A stretch of 64,000 nucleotides of DNA from Negativicutes bacterium (GCA_009930275.1 RZYP01000001.1:124001-188000), one strand, 5' to 3'; positions 38,301-46,421 are shown, counted from the stretch's first letter. Numbers and translations are program-made. The notes: generated by a model from the letters alone, not told the origin.

Positions 38301-38436
38301 GGAATTAAGGCAATCAATGGGTGTCGTACTGGTAGGAGGTCTTTTCACTTCTACAGTTTTGACATTAGTGGTTGTGCCTTTGGTCTATATGTTGATAGAA
38401 GAATGGAAAGAGAAACATAAGGCCGCTGATAATTGA
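35353..38436 (+). CDS. RND-family efflux transporter permease (AcrB/HAE1-like)
   Basis: Proton-driven trimeric pump, 1027 aa. Starts with the typical MIRTFIHRPVFTTMFILLL helix. Twelve membrane spans in two halves flank two large periplasmic loops. Proton-relay residues are present: Asp399-Asp400 (LIDDAIVLIEN) in TM4 and Lys927 (TKTSILLVDYANQ) in TM10. Translationally coupled to the adaptor gene. No outer-membrane factor (TolC-like) gene is adjacent. Substrate cannot be read from sequence. Its existence supports a diderm envelope. Confidence 0.94.
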   Translation: MIRTFIHRPVFTTMFILLLVVFGIKAYPTLGVDLYPEVDFPLVSVTVTYEGAAPEEMETLITKPIENRVSQVSGIKTLSSSIREGYSQTVLEFELGVDPKEKASEVREKVASVRGRLPDDIDEPIVQRVDLSAQSIVAFVLSSDVRSRGEIRKLVEDVISDELQRVEGVSEVNVYGAGKREFKIQVDSQKLDAYGISFQTVYNVINSENMNTPGGSVKEHSTELTVRTLGKYKNIDDIKNVVVSNQNGRIVKVRDIADVRDDWEEEISYARSNMVPSVVLAVQKQSRTNTVAVTDGVMAAMEKLKASDLPQDIKVDIIRDQSKYIRENVADVWSSILFGGFFALLITYMFLQNFRATIIGGLAIPTSIIATFVIMKQMNFTLNNMSLMGLSLAVGMLIDDAIVLIENIFRHMEMGKKPLQAAQEATEELALAILATSLALVAVFIPIGSMGEIVGQFFAQFGLTVAFAVAFSTISAYSLTPMMSAYWLKKPLNVGGKENPRNKYLQLVLDKFEAGFQDFRKFYNDIMLAAINHPKKIIAISCVTLVINFAFLPFLGIELQPTYDSGEFSVVFRAPTGTSIEKMKDLVEPVEIEIGKLQEVKTVAMRLGGTRTPVSQGTIDVKLVSASERSRTMTAIMDELRMKLRNVPGLSISVVTGQGGGRGDKRPVQVGLRGSDMDILEDYAQNLAEMLRQQPGATDVDISTAEAEPEVIVKVDSLRASAFGLNASNVGEIVKIAFQGRSTSNSFTVGDNDYGIRVQLNEANRRNLEDVRNLMVSTSSGSFVRLADIADVTLDSGPTRIDREDRQRQLVVYANTVGTTPGELIQKIEKDLIPQLNMELGYRYKMIGQADMMSKTFSEISVALIIAVIMIYMVLAAQFESFVQPLIIMVALPFALIGAVIGLLVSGLTINMMSLIGFTMLLGLVTKTSILLVDYANQAREAGKQVREAIIEACSLRLRPILMTTLSTIFGMMPIALGIGAGAELRQSMGVVLVGGLFTSTVLTLVVVPLVYMLIEEWKEKHKAADN

Positions 38437-38472
38437 AAACAGAGCATTCCTTAAAGGAATGCTCTGTTTTTC
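38436..38472 (+). terminator. Terminator after the RND pump
   Basis: AAAACAGAGCATTCCTT pairs perfectly with AAGGAATGCTCTGTTTT, followed by T residues; it begins at the pump stop codon. Confidence 0.95.
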
Positions 38473-38537
38473 TGAAACGAACCAATTATTTCTATGCTAT
38501 ACTAAGATTGTTAATACTTGTTAAAAGGATGGACACA

Positions 38538-39293
38538 ATGACCTACGAAGAAAAAATGAAAGGCATACTTGAAGCCTATAAGAATGGAGAAATGGATTCG
38601 GCACGAGTGCTCGAAGAAATTCAAAACGCAGGCTGTGAGGATTTAGGTTTTGCTAAAATAGATCATGCACGTACATTGCGGCAAGGTTTTCCGGAGGTAG
38701 TATACTGCGAAGGGAAGACCGCGGAACAAAATGCTCTTATTATGTCAAGACTGAGCCAATGCCATGACAATATCCTTGGTACAAGAGCAAGTCAGGAGAT
38801 TTTTTCTGCGGTTAGGGATAAGGTTTCTGACGCCGTTTTTCATGAAAGCGCCAGACTGATAACGGTTGAAAGAAAGCCCTTGCCAAAAGACGAGATGAGA
38901 AAAATTGCTGTTATAACTGCTGGCACCAGTGATTTGCCGGTGGCGGAAGAAGCCGCTATAACGGCCGAAGTCATGGGCAACAATGTCGAACGTATTTATG
39001 ATGTTGGCGTTGCCGGTATTCATCGCTTGTTTGAAAAGCTTGAAACAATACGGGAAGCTAATGCCCTGATAGTTATTGCCGGCATGGAGGGGGCTTTAGC
39101 GAGCGTTGTCGGCGGCTTAGTTGCCAAGCCGGTAATTGCGGTGCCGACCAGTGCTGGCTACGGCGCAAATTTTGAAGGCTTGTCGGCACTTTTAGGCATG
39201 CTCAACAGTTGTGCGGCAGGTGTTGCTGTCGTCAACATCAATAATGGTTTTGGAGCAGGAAGAATGGCAAGCATAATTAATCATATGAGGTGA
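38538..39293 (+). CDS. larB: Pyridinium-3,5-biscarboxylic acid mononucleotide synthase LarB
   Basis: Carboxylates and hydrolyses NaAD in the first step of nickel-pincer nucleotide cofactor synthesis. The C-terminal half is AIR-carboxylase-like: IAVITAGTSDLPVAEEAAITAEVMG, DVGVAGIHRL, VIAGMEGALASVVGGLVAKPVIAVPTSAGYG. ATG 38538 follows AAGGA (38525-38529) by 8 bases; ATG 38529 overlaps that site, and an upstream extension through the terminator is artefactual. 251 aa. Followed 4 bases later by larC. Confidence 0.92.
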   Translation: MTYEEKMKGILEAYKNGEMDSARVLEEIQNAGCEDLGFAKIDHARTLRQGFPEVVYCEGKTAEQNALIMSRLSQCHDNILGTRASQEIFSAVRDKVSDAVFHESARLITVERKPLPKDEMRKIAVITAGTSDLPVAEEAAITAEVMGNNVERIYDVGVAGIHRLFEKLETIREANALIVIAGMEGALASVVGGLVAKPVIAVPTSAGYGANFEGLSALLGMLNSCAAGVAVVNINNGFGAGRMASIINHMR

Positions 39294-39297
39294 GATA

Positions 39298-40617
39298 ATG
39301 AAAACTATCTGCGTTGAGGCTTTTAGTGGTATCAGCGGTAATATGTTTCTGGGCGCCATGTTAAATCTTGGCGTTCCTGTTTCCTATATAACAGATGAAT
39401 TGGCAAAAATGCATCTGGGCGCTTATGAAATAGTTTGTCATCCTGTTAATAAGTGCGGTATTGCCGCCACTTATTTCAACGTGCTTTTGCCGGAAGAACA
39501 TGAACACAATCATGAACATGAACCAAGCCATGAGAACGCGCACAATCATGAACATCATCATGCACATGGACAAGCACATGAGCATGACCATGCGCAACAT
39601 CATATCAATCACCAGGCGATTGCTGATAAAGGTCATCATGACCATGTACACCGCAATTTGTCCGATATTATTTCCATTATAAACAAATCTGGATTGAGTA
39701 CTGCTGTTAAAGAAAAATCAATTCAGATTTTCAACGTTTTGGCTCATGCCGAGGCGCGTGTTCACGGCAAACCCCTGGAAGAAGTGCATTTCCATGAAGT
39801 TGGCGCAATCGACACCATCATTGATATTGTTGGCTCTGTTCTTGCGCTCGATTATTTGGGAGTTGAACATGTCTTTGTTAATAAAATACAGACTGGGTGT
39901 GGCTTTATTCAATGCGCACATGGTTTAATGCCTGTTCCAGCGCCAGCTACGGCGGAGATTTTAAAGCAGCTTCCGCATTATCACGGACAAATTGAAAAAG
40001 AGTTGGTAACACCGACAGGGGCTGCACTCATGGCAGCATTGGCTAAACCAATGGAAGATTTCCCTGAAAGATTTTTCTGCGAACGCATAGGATACGGTGC
40101 AGGAACTTGGGATTTAGCCATACCGAACGTAGTGAGGCTCAACCTTGGTGAAATAGAAGAAAAACAAACCGCGGATTCTTTGCTGGTCCTGGAGTGTAAT
40201 ATTGACGATATGCCTGGAGAAATATATCCCTATGTAATTGAGAAACTTCTGGCTAATGGTGCGCTTGATGCCTGGATAGCACCCATTATTATGAAAAAGG
40301 GCCGCCCAGCGCACAAATTATCTGTTCTTGTCTCTTCAGACATACTTGATCTGATCGTAGAAATGATAATGAGGGAAACAAGCTCTTTGGGCGTGAGGTA
40401 TTATCCTGTAAAACGCAAAATAGCTGTCCGCAAATTTGTTAATGCAGAATTTGATGATGGTTTAGTAGCTGTTAAAATCGCAAAATATAATAACGAAATC
40501 ATTAATATAGCTCCAGAATATGAAGATTGCAGTAAAATTGCGAAAAAGAGTGGTAAATCCTTAAAAAATATTATGCATGAAGCTTGGCAAAAAGCGGAGG
40601 CAATGCTCGATGAATGA
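39298..40617 (+). CDS. larC: Nickel insertion protein LarC (pincer cofactor cyclometallase)
   Basis: CTP-dependent enzyme that inserts Ni into the pincer cofactor. N-terminal EAFSGISGNMFLGAML and C-terminal LECNIDDMPGEIYPYVIEKL are family signatures. A very His-rich stretch (about residues 67-121, more than 20 His, repeated EHDH/HEH patterns) probably binds nickel. Here LarC is one uninterrupted 439-aa frame, unlike Lactobacillus plantarum where a programmed frameshift joins LarC1 and LarC2. larA and larE are not in the window. Overlaps rnhC. Confidence 0.93.
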   Translation: MKTICVEAFSGISGNMFLGAMLNLGVPVSYITDELAKMHLGAYEIVCHPVNKCGIAATYFNVLLPEEHEHNHEHEPSHENAHNHEHHHAHGQAHEHDHAQHHINHQAIADKGHHDHVHRNLSDIISIINKSGLSTAVKEKSIQIFNVLAHAEARVHGKPLEEVHFHEVGAIDTIIDIVGSVLALDYLGVEHVFVNKIQTGCGFIQCAHGLMPVPAPATAEILKQLPHYHGQIEKELVTPTGAALMAALAKPMEDFPERFFCERIGYGAGTWDLAIPNVVRLNLGEIEEKQTADSLLVLECNIDDMPGEIYPYVIEKLLANGALDAWIAPIIMKKGRPAHKLSVLVSSDILDLIVEMIMRETSSLGVRYYPVKRKIAVRKFVNAEFDDGLVAVKIAKYNNEIINIAPEYEDCSKIAKKSGKSLKNIMHEAWQKAEAMLDE

Positions 40618-41560
40618 TTTTGAGCGTTATCTTGATGAACTTCGCCAAAAATTAACTACCTTGCCTGATATCGTTTTACAGGAGAAAGATTTGCCCTATG
40701 GTCGGCAGTTTAAAGTTTTAAGAGGCGACGAAAAAACCATATTATCTGTTTACAAGGGCAAAAAAGGCATAAGTGCTGTATGGGGCGGTCAGGAAGGACT
40801 CCTAATGAGTTCGGCTAAAGCGGCAATATCCCCTGATTATACCCCAAGCAGCACAAATGACTTTGTTCAGCATGATAATAACAGAATCAGTATGCTGGAG
40901 AATTGTGCGGGTTTTAAAGGAATTTGGGCTGGCTCTGATGAGTCTGGCAAAGGTGATTTTTTTGGTCCTCTTGTAGTCTCAGCGGTCTTAGTTGATAAAG
41001 ACATTGCTAAGAGTTTGCTGGCACTCGGGGTCAAAGACTGCAAAACCTTGACCGATAAGGAAGTGTTGCGCCAGGCTCCGCTCATCAAAAAAAGTCCGGC
41101 AATTAACGTAGTTCTTGCTTTAAAACCGGAAATGTACAACTTTAGATATGACCAGATGAAAAATGAAAAGAAAAATCTCAATCACTTGCTGGCAAGTGGC
41201 CACATCACTGCTCTTAGTCAAGTAATCAAGCAGCGCCCTGAATGTAATTATGCCTTGGTCGATCAGTTTTCTGCCAACAGCGGTATTGGCGAAATTTTGG
41301 AAAATGAATTTCCCGGGCTAAATGTTGTCGAACAAAAACGGGCAGAGGCTGATGTAGCTGTTGCGGCGGCCTCGGTTTTAGCCAGAGCAAAATTTTTGGA
41401 GGTTATGGATGAATTAGCAACTATAGCCGGTAGGGTTCTGCCAAAGGGCGGCGGAGATCTGACGACCACCGTAGCTCGTGAAATTAAGGCAGAACATGGC
41501 GCAGCCTTTTTAGATAAACTGGTAAAAAAACACTTTGCGAACTATAAAAAAATAAATTAA
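40610..41560 (+). CDS. rnhC: Ribonuclease HIII
   Basis: Degrades RNA in RNA-DNA hybrids. N-terminal TBP-like substrate-binding domain (about 1-90: KVLRGDEKTILSVYKGKKGISAVWGG) precedes the RNase H fold with the HIII motif DESGKGD at 110-116, later Asp (LVDQFSAN) and AEADVAVAAASVLARAKFL. 316 aa is the usual length. ATG 40610 follows GCGGAGG by 9 bases and overlaps the end of larC by eight bases; upstream in-frame sequence belongs to larC. Confidence 0.94.
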   Translation: MNDFERYLDELRQKLTTLPDIVLQEKDLPYGRQFKVLRGDEKTILSVYKGKKGISAVWGGQEGLLMSSAKAAISPDYTPSSTNDFVQHDNNRISMLENCAGFKGIWAGSDESGKGDFFGPLVVSAVLVDKDIAKSLLALGVKDCKTLTDKEVLRQAPLIKKSPAINVVLALKPEMYNFRYDQMKNEKKNLNHLLASGHITALSQVIKQRPECNYALVDQFSANSGIGEILENEFPGLNVVEQKRAEADVAVAAASVLARAKFLEVMDELATIAGRVLPKGGGDLTTTVAREIKAEHGAAFLDKLVKKHFANYKKIN

Positions 41561-41635
41561 GCGGAAATGCGTCTGTTTTTGTGTTAAAATTAACAGGAAC
41601 GCAGAAAAAATGGGCGATATAACGAGGTTTCGAGC

Positions 41636-42496
41636 ATGAAATATTTGATTATAAATGCCGATGATTTCGGCTTGCATGAATATATTAATGAGGGTATTAT
41701 AAAAGGTTTCCAGGAGGGCTGTATTACAAGCGCTTCCTTGATGTGCAGTGCACCGGCTTTTCGCAATGCAGTTGATTTAGCGAAGGACAATCCAGGTCTT
41801 GGCATAGGGGTACATCTGACTTTAGTCGGAGGTGTAAGACCGATGCTGCCTTCAGACAGAATCACTTCTTTGCTGGACAAAAATGGCTTATTTATACCTG
41901 ACTATGTGCTTTTTGTCAAAAGATTCATGGCAGGCATGGTTAAAAAGAATGAGATTAAAGCAGAACTTTCGGCACAGATTGAGTGTGCTTTGAATACAGG
42001 GCTTCCGATCACGCATATTGACAGTCATCAGCATCTGCATGTTTTGCCTGGGATCATTGATATAGTAATAGAACTTTGTCATTCATATGGCATTGCAAAG
42101 GTTAGAGTTCCCGCCGAGAATATCAGATGGAACGGTGGATATTCGGCAAATTTGGGTAGGTTTGTCGGGCGATTTGGTCTTACTGTTTGTGCGGAAATGG
42201 CCAAGAAAAAGCTTATTAACGCGGGGCTTAAGTTTCCTGAACATTTTTTCGGTATGCTGGCAGGAGGCAATTTAGATGGCAAATTAGTCAGAAGAATTAT
42301 TGCTGAGTTGCCTGAGGGCGTCAGTGAAATAATGACCCATCCCGGCTTACATGGGAGTGACCTGAGTAAGTTGTATTTTTGGGGATATCATTGGGAGGAA
42401 GAACTTGCAGCATTTCTTGCGCCAGAAACTAAGGCTGAGATTAAAGAACAAAGAATTTCACTAATAAACTTTGGTGGGTTGGACTATGCGAAATAA
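41636..42496 (+). CDS. YdjC/ChbG-family carbohydrate deacetylase
   Basis: Metal-dependent deacetylase-like protein of 286 aa. Family motifs: NADDFG at 8-13, GVHLTLVGG, HIDSHQHLHVLPG and IMTHPGLHGSD, containing the metal-binding Asp and His residues. Members act on chitooligosaccharides (ChbG) or on lipid-linked sugars (HpnK-type). The neighbours (membrane protein, SDR, ArnT-like transferase) favour an envelope glycolipid substrate over chitin. Overlaps the next gene by 11 bases, showing coupling. Confidence 0.88.
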   Translation: MKYLIINADDFGLHEYINEGIIKGFQEGCITSASLMCSAPAFRNAVDLAKDNPGLGIGVHLTLVGGVRPMLPSDRITSLLDKNGLFIPDYVLFVKRFMAGMVKKNEIKAELSAQIECALNTGLPITHIDSHQHLHVLPGIIDIVIELCHSYGIAKVRVPAENIRWNGGYSANLGRFVGRFGLTVCAEMAKKKLINAGLKFPEHFFGMLAGGNLDGKLVRRIIAELPEGVSEIMTHPGLHGSDLSKLYFWGYHWEEELAAFLAPETKAEIKEQRISLINFGGLDYAK

Positions 42497-43484
42497 GTTA
42501 ACGGAACATCTTATGGTTCTTTTCGTCGTTGTTGTTTTGACGTCCTGCGCTGTTATTTACTTTACTTTTGACATCCAAGCATTGGAGTATCTGACCATTT
42601 TCGAACCATGGTCAGTGGCCTCTGTTCTGGGTGTTCTCTTTGTTGGACTTTTCTTTGATGGTACCAGACTGAGGAACTTAACGAAAGCATCTGGCGAAGA
42701 ATTATCAATTGGGGATACGATAAATGTTGTTTTAAGCAATTATTTTTTAGCTTTAATCACACCTGGAGCCAGTGGGGGCGCTGTCGCACAAATAATTTTC
42801 ATGAAACGGGCCGGAGTTCCGGTTGCCAAGGCGACTGCGGTCGTTATTGTCAGAACTACTATGTCCATTACATTTTTGATTTTATTGCTGCCTTTCGTTT
42901 TATATAATGATAAGTCACTTGTTTCTTGGCTTCCGGCCAATTTTATTATGGCTATTGCTTTTTTAATATTTCTGGTACCCATTGTTTTGGTTGGGTTCAT
43001 GAACACACGTTATCCAGAGCATTGGTTATTCTTGTTAACCTCCAAATTGTCAAAAACCATGCGCCGCAAAATTTTTCTCTGGTATAAAGAATTTCGTAAA
43101 GCTTCATTTTTGTTAGGCAAGAATCCGATTGCAGTATTTCGTGCATTTATTGAGTCAGGGACAAGTTTGCTTGCTATTTATTCGGTTGTTCCTGTTTTTA
43201 TCAATGGTTTTGGACTCGATCTGCCTTATCAACTGGTTATGGGTAGAATGGTATTACTTAACCTTCTTTTGTATTTTTCACCTACACCAGGTGGTTCCGG
43301 AATTGCGGAAGCAGGCTTTGTTGTTTTATTCTCACCGTTACTGCCTGGTGGTACGGTTGGAATTATGGCCGTTCTCTGGCGTTTTGCCTGCGAATATTTT
43401 CCGTTTCTGTTGGGCGGGATTGTTTGTGTAAGAGCGTTTGGCGCTAATTATATGGCTATGATGAATATTGGAAAGAAGTGTTGA
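42486..43484 (+). CDS. YbhN/AglD-like (lysylphosphatidylglycerol synthase TM-region) membrane protein
   Basis: 332-aa protein with about eight membrane spans. The hallmark YFSPTPGGSGIAEAGF near the C-terminus and ALITPGASGGAVAQI near residue 90 place it in the UPF0104/AglD family, which shares the flippase-like half of MprF but lacks its synthase domain. Proposed roles are lipid or lipid-linked sugar movement. ATG 42486 lies inside the end of the deacetylase gene; GGTGGG precedes it. Part of the 41636-45964 cassette. Confidence 0.82.
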   Translation: MRNKLTEHLMVLFVVVVLTSCAVIYFTFDIQALEYLTIFEPWSVASVLGVLFVGLFFDGTRLRNLTKASGEELSIGDTINVVLSNYFLALITPGASGGAVAQIIFMKRAGVPVAKATAVVIVRTTMSITFLILLLPFVLYNDKSLVSWLPANFIMAIAFLIFLVPIVLVGFMNTRYPEHWLFLLTSKLSKTMRRKIFLWYKEFRKASFLLGKNPIAVFRAFIESGTSLLAIYSVVPVFINGFGLDLPYQLVMGRMVLLNLLLYFSPTPGGSGIAEAGFVVLFSPLLPGGTVGIMAVLWRFACEYFPFLLGGIVCVRAFGANYMAMMNIGKKC

Positions 43485-43485
43485 G

Positions 43486-44427
43486 ATGCGTATTTTAATT
43501 CTTGGCGGTGCCGGCTTTATCGGTTCACACTTGGTTGAACTGTTGCAGAACAATGCCAATCACGAAATGGTTGTTTTGGATAATTTATCTTCTGGTCTTG
43601 AAGATAATATTCCTCAGAGCATTCAATTTTACAAAATGGACGTTCGCGACCATGAAATGGAGGATGTTTTCAAAAAGCACAAATTCGATGTTGTTGTTAA
43701 CCTGGCAGCACAGACAATGGTGCCTTTTTCTCTGGAACATCCGGATGTGGATGCGGACATCAATATTCTCGGATTGATTAATGTTTTGGAGTGTTGTAGA
43801 AAATATGGTGTTAAAAGGATTATCTTTTCCTCCAGTGCCGCTGTATATGGAAATAATACCAAGGTTCCACTAACAGAAAAAGAAGCTTTAACTCCGATGT
43901 CCTTTTATGGTATAAGTAAAATGGTTGCAGAGCACTATTTGCGTGTTTATCATGAATTGTACGGCCTTGATGCAATTGTCTTCCGTTTTGCCAATGTTTA
44001 CGGCGAACGCCAGGGAAATGGCGGCGAAGGGGGAGTTGTCAGCATTTTTGGCCGAAGGATAGCGGAAGGCTTGCCTTTGGTGCTTTTTGGCGATGGTGGT
44101 CAGACACGTGATTTTGTCTATGCGGGCGATATTGCCGAAGCAATCATTGCGTCATTAAATGCTGAAGGATATCTTATTTTAAATGTATCCAATAAAATTG
44201 AAGTAAGTATTAACGAACTCATAGAAAAGTTCTCTGCCGTGTCGCAAAAACATTTTAAAGTAGAATATAAAGAGGCCAGAAATGGTGATATTTACCGTTC
44301 TTGCCTTGATAATACGGCTTTGATAAAAGCGTTAAACACTTCTCCTCAAACATCGTTGCAGGAGGGTTTAGCAAAGACTTATACTTATTTTGCTGAATTG
44401 GTGAGGGAGGAAGGCCGGCTTGGATAA
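43486..44427 (+). CDS. NAD-dependent nucleotide-sugar epimerase/dehydratase (extended SDR)
   Basis: GalE-like extended SDR, 313 aa. NAD-binding GGAGFIGSH at the N-terminus, LDNLSSG, NLAAQ, active-site Ser region FSSSAAVYG and YGISK (Tyr-x-x-x-Lys), RFANVYGERQ. Likely acts on a UDP- or GDP-linked sugar; the exact substrate is not deducible. ATG 43486 immediately follows the previous stop, with only a weak GAAAGAAG ribosome site; a TTG six codons earlier is possible. Overlaps the next gene by eight bases. Confidence 0.88.
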   Translation: MRILILGGAGFIGSHLVELLQNNANHEMVVLDNLSSGLEDNIPQSIQFYKMDVRDHEMEDVFKKHKFDVVVNLAAQTMVPFSLEHPDVDADINILGLINVLECCRKYGVKRIIFSSSAAVYGNNTKVPLTEKEALTPMSFYGISKMVAEHYLRVYHELYGLDAIVFRFANVYGERQGNGGEGGVVSIFGRRIAEGLPLVLFGDGGQTRDFVYAGDIAEAIIASLNAEGYLILNVSNKIEVSINELIEKFSAVSQKHFKVEYKEARNGDIYRSCLDNTALIKALNTSPQTSLQEGLAKTYTYFAELVREEGRLG

Positions 44428-45964
44428 AAGGTTTAGCATATTATTGCTTTTAGTTGTATTAGGTTTTAATTTGTTTTTTGGTTTAGGCGGTACGCCGCTT
44501 CTTGATCCAGACGAGCCTGTATACGCGGAAACTGCCAGGGAAATGATTGAATTTGGCGACTATGTGTCACCGAGGATTTTCAATGAATTTTGGTATGACA
44601 AGCCGCCAATGTATTATTGGCTTGTAGCCGGCACATTTAATATGTTCGGAGTCAGCGATTTTGGCGCTCGCTTGCCGTCTGCAGCTATGGGTTTGGCTAC
44701 TGTTGTCATGTTTTATTATGCGGTAAAACGACTTTTCGATGAAGAAACTGGCTTCTGGTCTGCGTTGGTTTTGGGAACTTCCTTGGAGTTTTTTTATCTT
44801 GCCAAGGCTGCAGTTACAGATATGACTTTGTTATTTTTCATGACCAGCTCTATTTTCGCGTTCCTTAATGGTAAATACTTGTTGATGTACATCGCAATGG
44901 GTCTGGCAACATTGACCAAAGGGCCGATAGGCATTGTTTTCCCGGGAATAATTATTTTTCTGTATCTTCTTGCCAGCGGTGAATGGCGAATAATGAGAAG
45001 AATGCATATATTGACTGGGCTGATACTTTTCCTTCTGGTTGCTGGTCCTTGGTATTATTTCATGTATCAAATTCACGGACAAGTTTTCATTGACACTTTT
45101 TTTGGTTTTCACAATATGACGCGTTTTACCACAGCGGAACATCCCGACAGGGTTCTCTGGTACTACTATATACCAGTTTTGATTCTTGGTCTTTTTCCTT
45201 GGACAGGATTGTTATTTAATTCGCTTAAAAAATCAATTATGGACAGTTCCGGTGAAAGCTTTAAAAACCTGATATTTATGCATATTTGGTGGCTTTTTGT
45301 GCTCCTGTTTTTTTCTATATCAAAAACCAAGTTGGTATCATACATATTTCCCTTGTTTCCGCCATTAGCAGTTATTATTGGCTGGAATATTGTACGAATG
45401 AGCAGGGAAAGATTCCCAAGAATTGAATGGTCGCCAGCCATTGGGAGCTTACTCATGTTTTCATTACTTTCCGCAGGTTGGTTTTTTGGCGGCAAACAAT
45501 TACCGGAAATGGCGTTTGGAGCCACAATTTTAGCAGGTATAACCATGCTTTTAGCTGTTGGCACGGTAATGGCCTATCTGCATTTTAAGGACGTCATGTT
45601 GGCTGCCTGGCTTCATGTCACTGCCGGAGTCCTTACGATGACAGTTGTCTTTGCTTTCATGTTGCCTAATGTATCTGATCGTTTCAGCGTAAACACTGCT
45701 GCAAATTATTATTTAGCTAACTGTGATAAGAACGTAAATGTTCATGTTGACAAATTTTTGCGGCCTGGCTTTATGTTTTACGCACGTACACCAGGCGTAG
45801 AGATGAAGCCGGAAACAGCTGATTTTGCCGATTTGTTCAAAACTACAGGCACGAAATATGTAGTGGTTCGCGGTTTAGAATATCGCAGGCTGGCTGGAGT
45901 GGATAAGAGCCGTTTGAGTGAATTTTTTCAAAAAGATGACATTTACATCTTCAAGCTTGATTGA
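44420..45964 (+). CDS. ArnT-like (PMT/GT83 family) glycosyltransferase
   Basis: Membrane transferase that uses polyprenyl-phosphate sugars on the outer face of the inner membrane. The first periplasmic loop has the catalytic-type DPDEPVYAETAREM near residue 29, then WYDKPPMYYW and FGVSDFGARLPSA; about ten to eleven membrane helices follow, and a small periplasmic C-terminal domain. 514 aa. TTG start overlaps the SDR gene; GGGAGGAAGG lies just upstream. Might modify lipid A with an aminosugar as ArnT does, but the acceptor is inference. Confidence 0.86.
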   Translation: MDKRFSILLLLVVLGFNLFFGLGGTPLLDPDEPVYAETAREMIEFGDYVSPRIFNEFWYDKPPMYYWLVAGTFNMFGVSDFGARLPSAAMGLATVVMFYYAVKRLFDEETGFWSALVLGTSLEFFYLAKAAVTDMTLLFFMTSSIFAFLNGKYLLMYIAMGLATLTKGPIGIVFPGIIIFLYLLASGEWRIMRRMHILTGLILFLLVAGPWYYFMYQIHGQVFIDTFFGFHNMTRFTTAEHPDRVLWYYYIPVLILGLFPWTGLLFNSLKKSIMDSSGESFKNLIFMHIWWLFVLLFFSISKTKLVSYIFPLFPPLAVIIGWNIVRMSRERFPRIEWSPAIGSLLMFSLLSAGWFFGGKQLPEMAFGATILAGITMLLAVGTVMAYLHFKDVMLAAWLHVTAGVLTMTVVFAFMLPNVSDRFSVNTAANYYLANCDKNVNVHVDKFLRPGFMFYARTPGVEMKPETADFADLFKTTGTKYVVVRGLEYRRLAGVDKSRLSEFFQKDDIYIFKLD

Positions 45965-45972
45965 AAAAATAA

Positions 45973-46008
45973 AGAGGCCGGTTATTTTTAACTAAATAAC
46001 CGGCCTCT
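45973..46008. terminator. Bidirectional hairpin between the ArnT-like gene and the EF-hand orphan
   Basis: AGAGGCCGGTTATTT (45973-45987) pairs perfectly with AAATAACCGGCCTCT (45994-46008). The minus-strand side has a good T-tail (CTTTATTTTTTC); the plus side is weaker. Serves convergent genes. Confidence 0.88.
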
Positions 46009-46019
46009 GATTGCATTTA

Positions 46020-46379
46020 TTACATTATGGGGTTTGAAGTGCTATCCGGCTGCTCAAAGACAAAAGCAGGCGATGGATAATAAAACTGACAGTGTTGTGG
46101 CACATAATATTCGGTGGAAAATCTCTTTAATAATGCATATGAAGTGCGTTCTTCAAAATCAATCAGATTATCTTTATTGATGTCAGCATCATCAACTATT
46201 ACCAGAAGATAAGGTGGAACGCTAGGAGCATTTTCAGGAACTTCGCTGCGATCCATGGGAATACCTGGAACAACGCGCAGTGTGCCTATCACTTCTTCAT
46301 TTTCGTTGCTGAGAATACAACGGTAAGTATTTTGGTAAAGAGTTTTTGACAACTTTGCGGTATAAGCTGCTTGTTTCAT
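46020..46379 (-). CDS. Small orphan protein with an EF-hand-like loop
   Basis: I do not recognise this 119-aa protein. It has no signal peptide or membrane span. Near the middle DINKDNLIDFEE fits the 12-residue EF-hand calcium loop (Asp1, Asn3, Asp5, Ile8, Glu12). Pro-rich (VPENAPSVPPY) and aromatic-rich (FSTEYYVPQHCQFYYPSP) segments flank it. ATG 46379 follows AAAAGGATG on the minus strand; the frame extends 23 codons upstream without a better start. It is a single-gene unit ended by the shared hairpin. Function unknown. Confidence 0.72.
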   Translation of the reverse strand: MKQAAYTAKLSKTLYQNTYRCILSNENEEVIGTLRVVPGIPMDRSEVPENAPSVPPYLLVIVDDADINKDNLIDFEERTSYALLKRFSTEYYVPQHCQFYYPSPAFVFEQPDSTSNPIM

Positions 46380-46401
46380 ATAAAAGACACATCCTTTTAA
46401 A

Positions 46402-46421
46402 TTTGTATAATTCAATACAAA
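46402..46421. repeat. Inverted repeat upstream of the EF-hand orphan
   Basis: TTTGTAT (46402-46408) and ATACAAA (46415-46421) form a perfect seven-base inverted repeat with a six-base spacer, 23 bases upstream of the minus-strand ATG. It could be a dimeric regulator site in the leader or promoter. The rest of 46380-46645 shows no other element I can support. Confidence 0.4.

Noticed and set aside
38433..38537. N-terminal extension of larB back to 38433
   Set aside because: The extension crosses the RND terminator and precedes the larB ribosome-binding site.
39496..39660. Repetitive CAT/GAACAT tract in larC as a DNA repeat array
   Set aside because: It is a coding His-rich linker with irregular units, not a CRISPR or satellite array.
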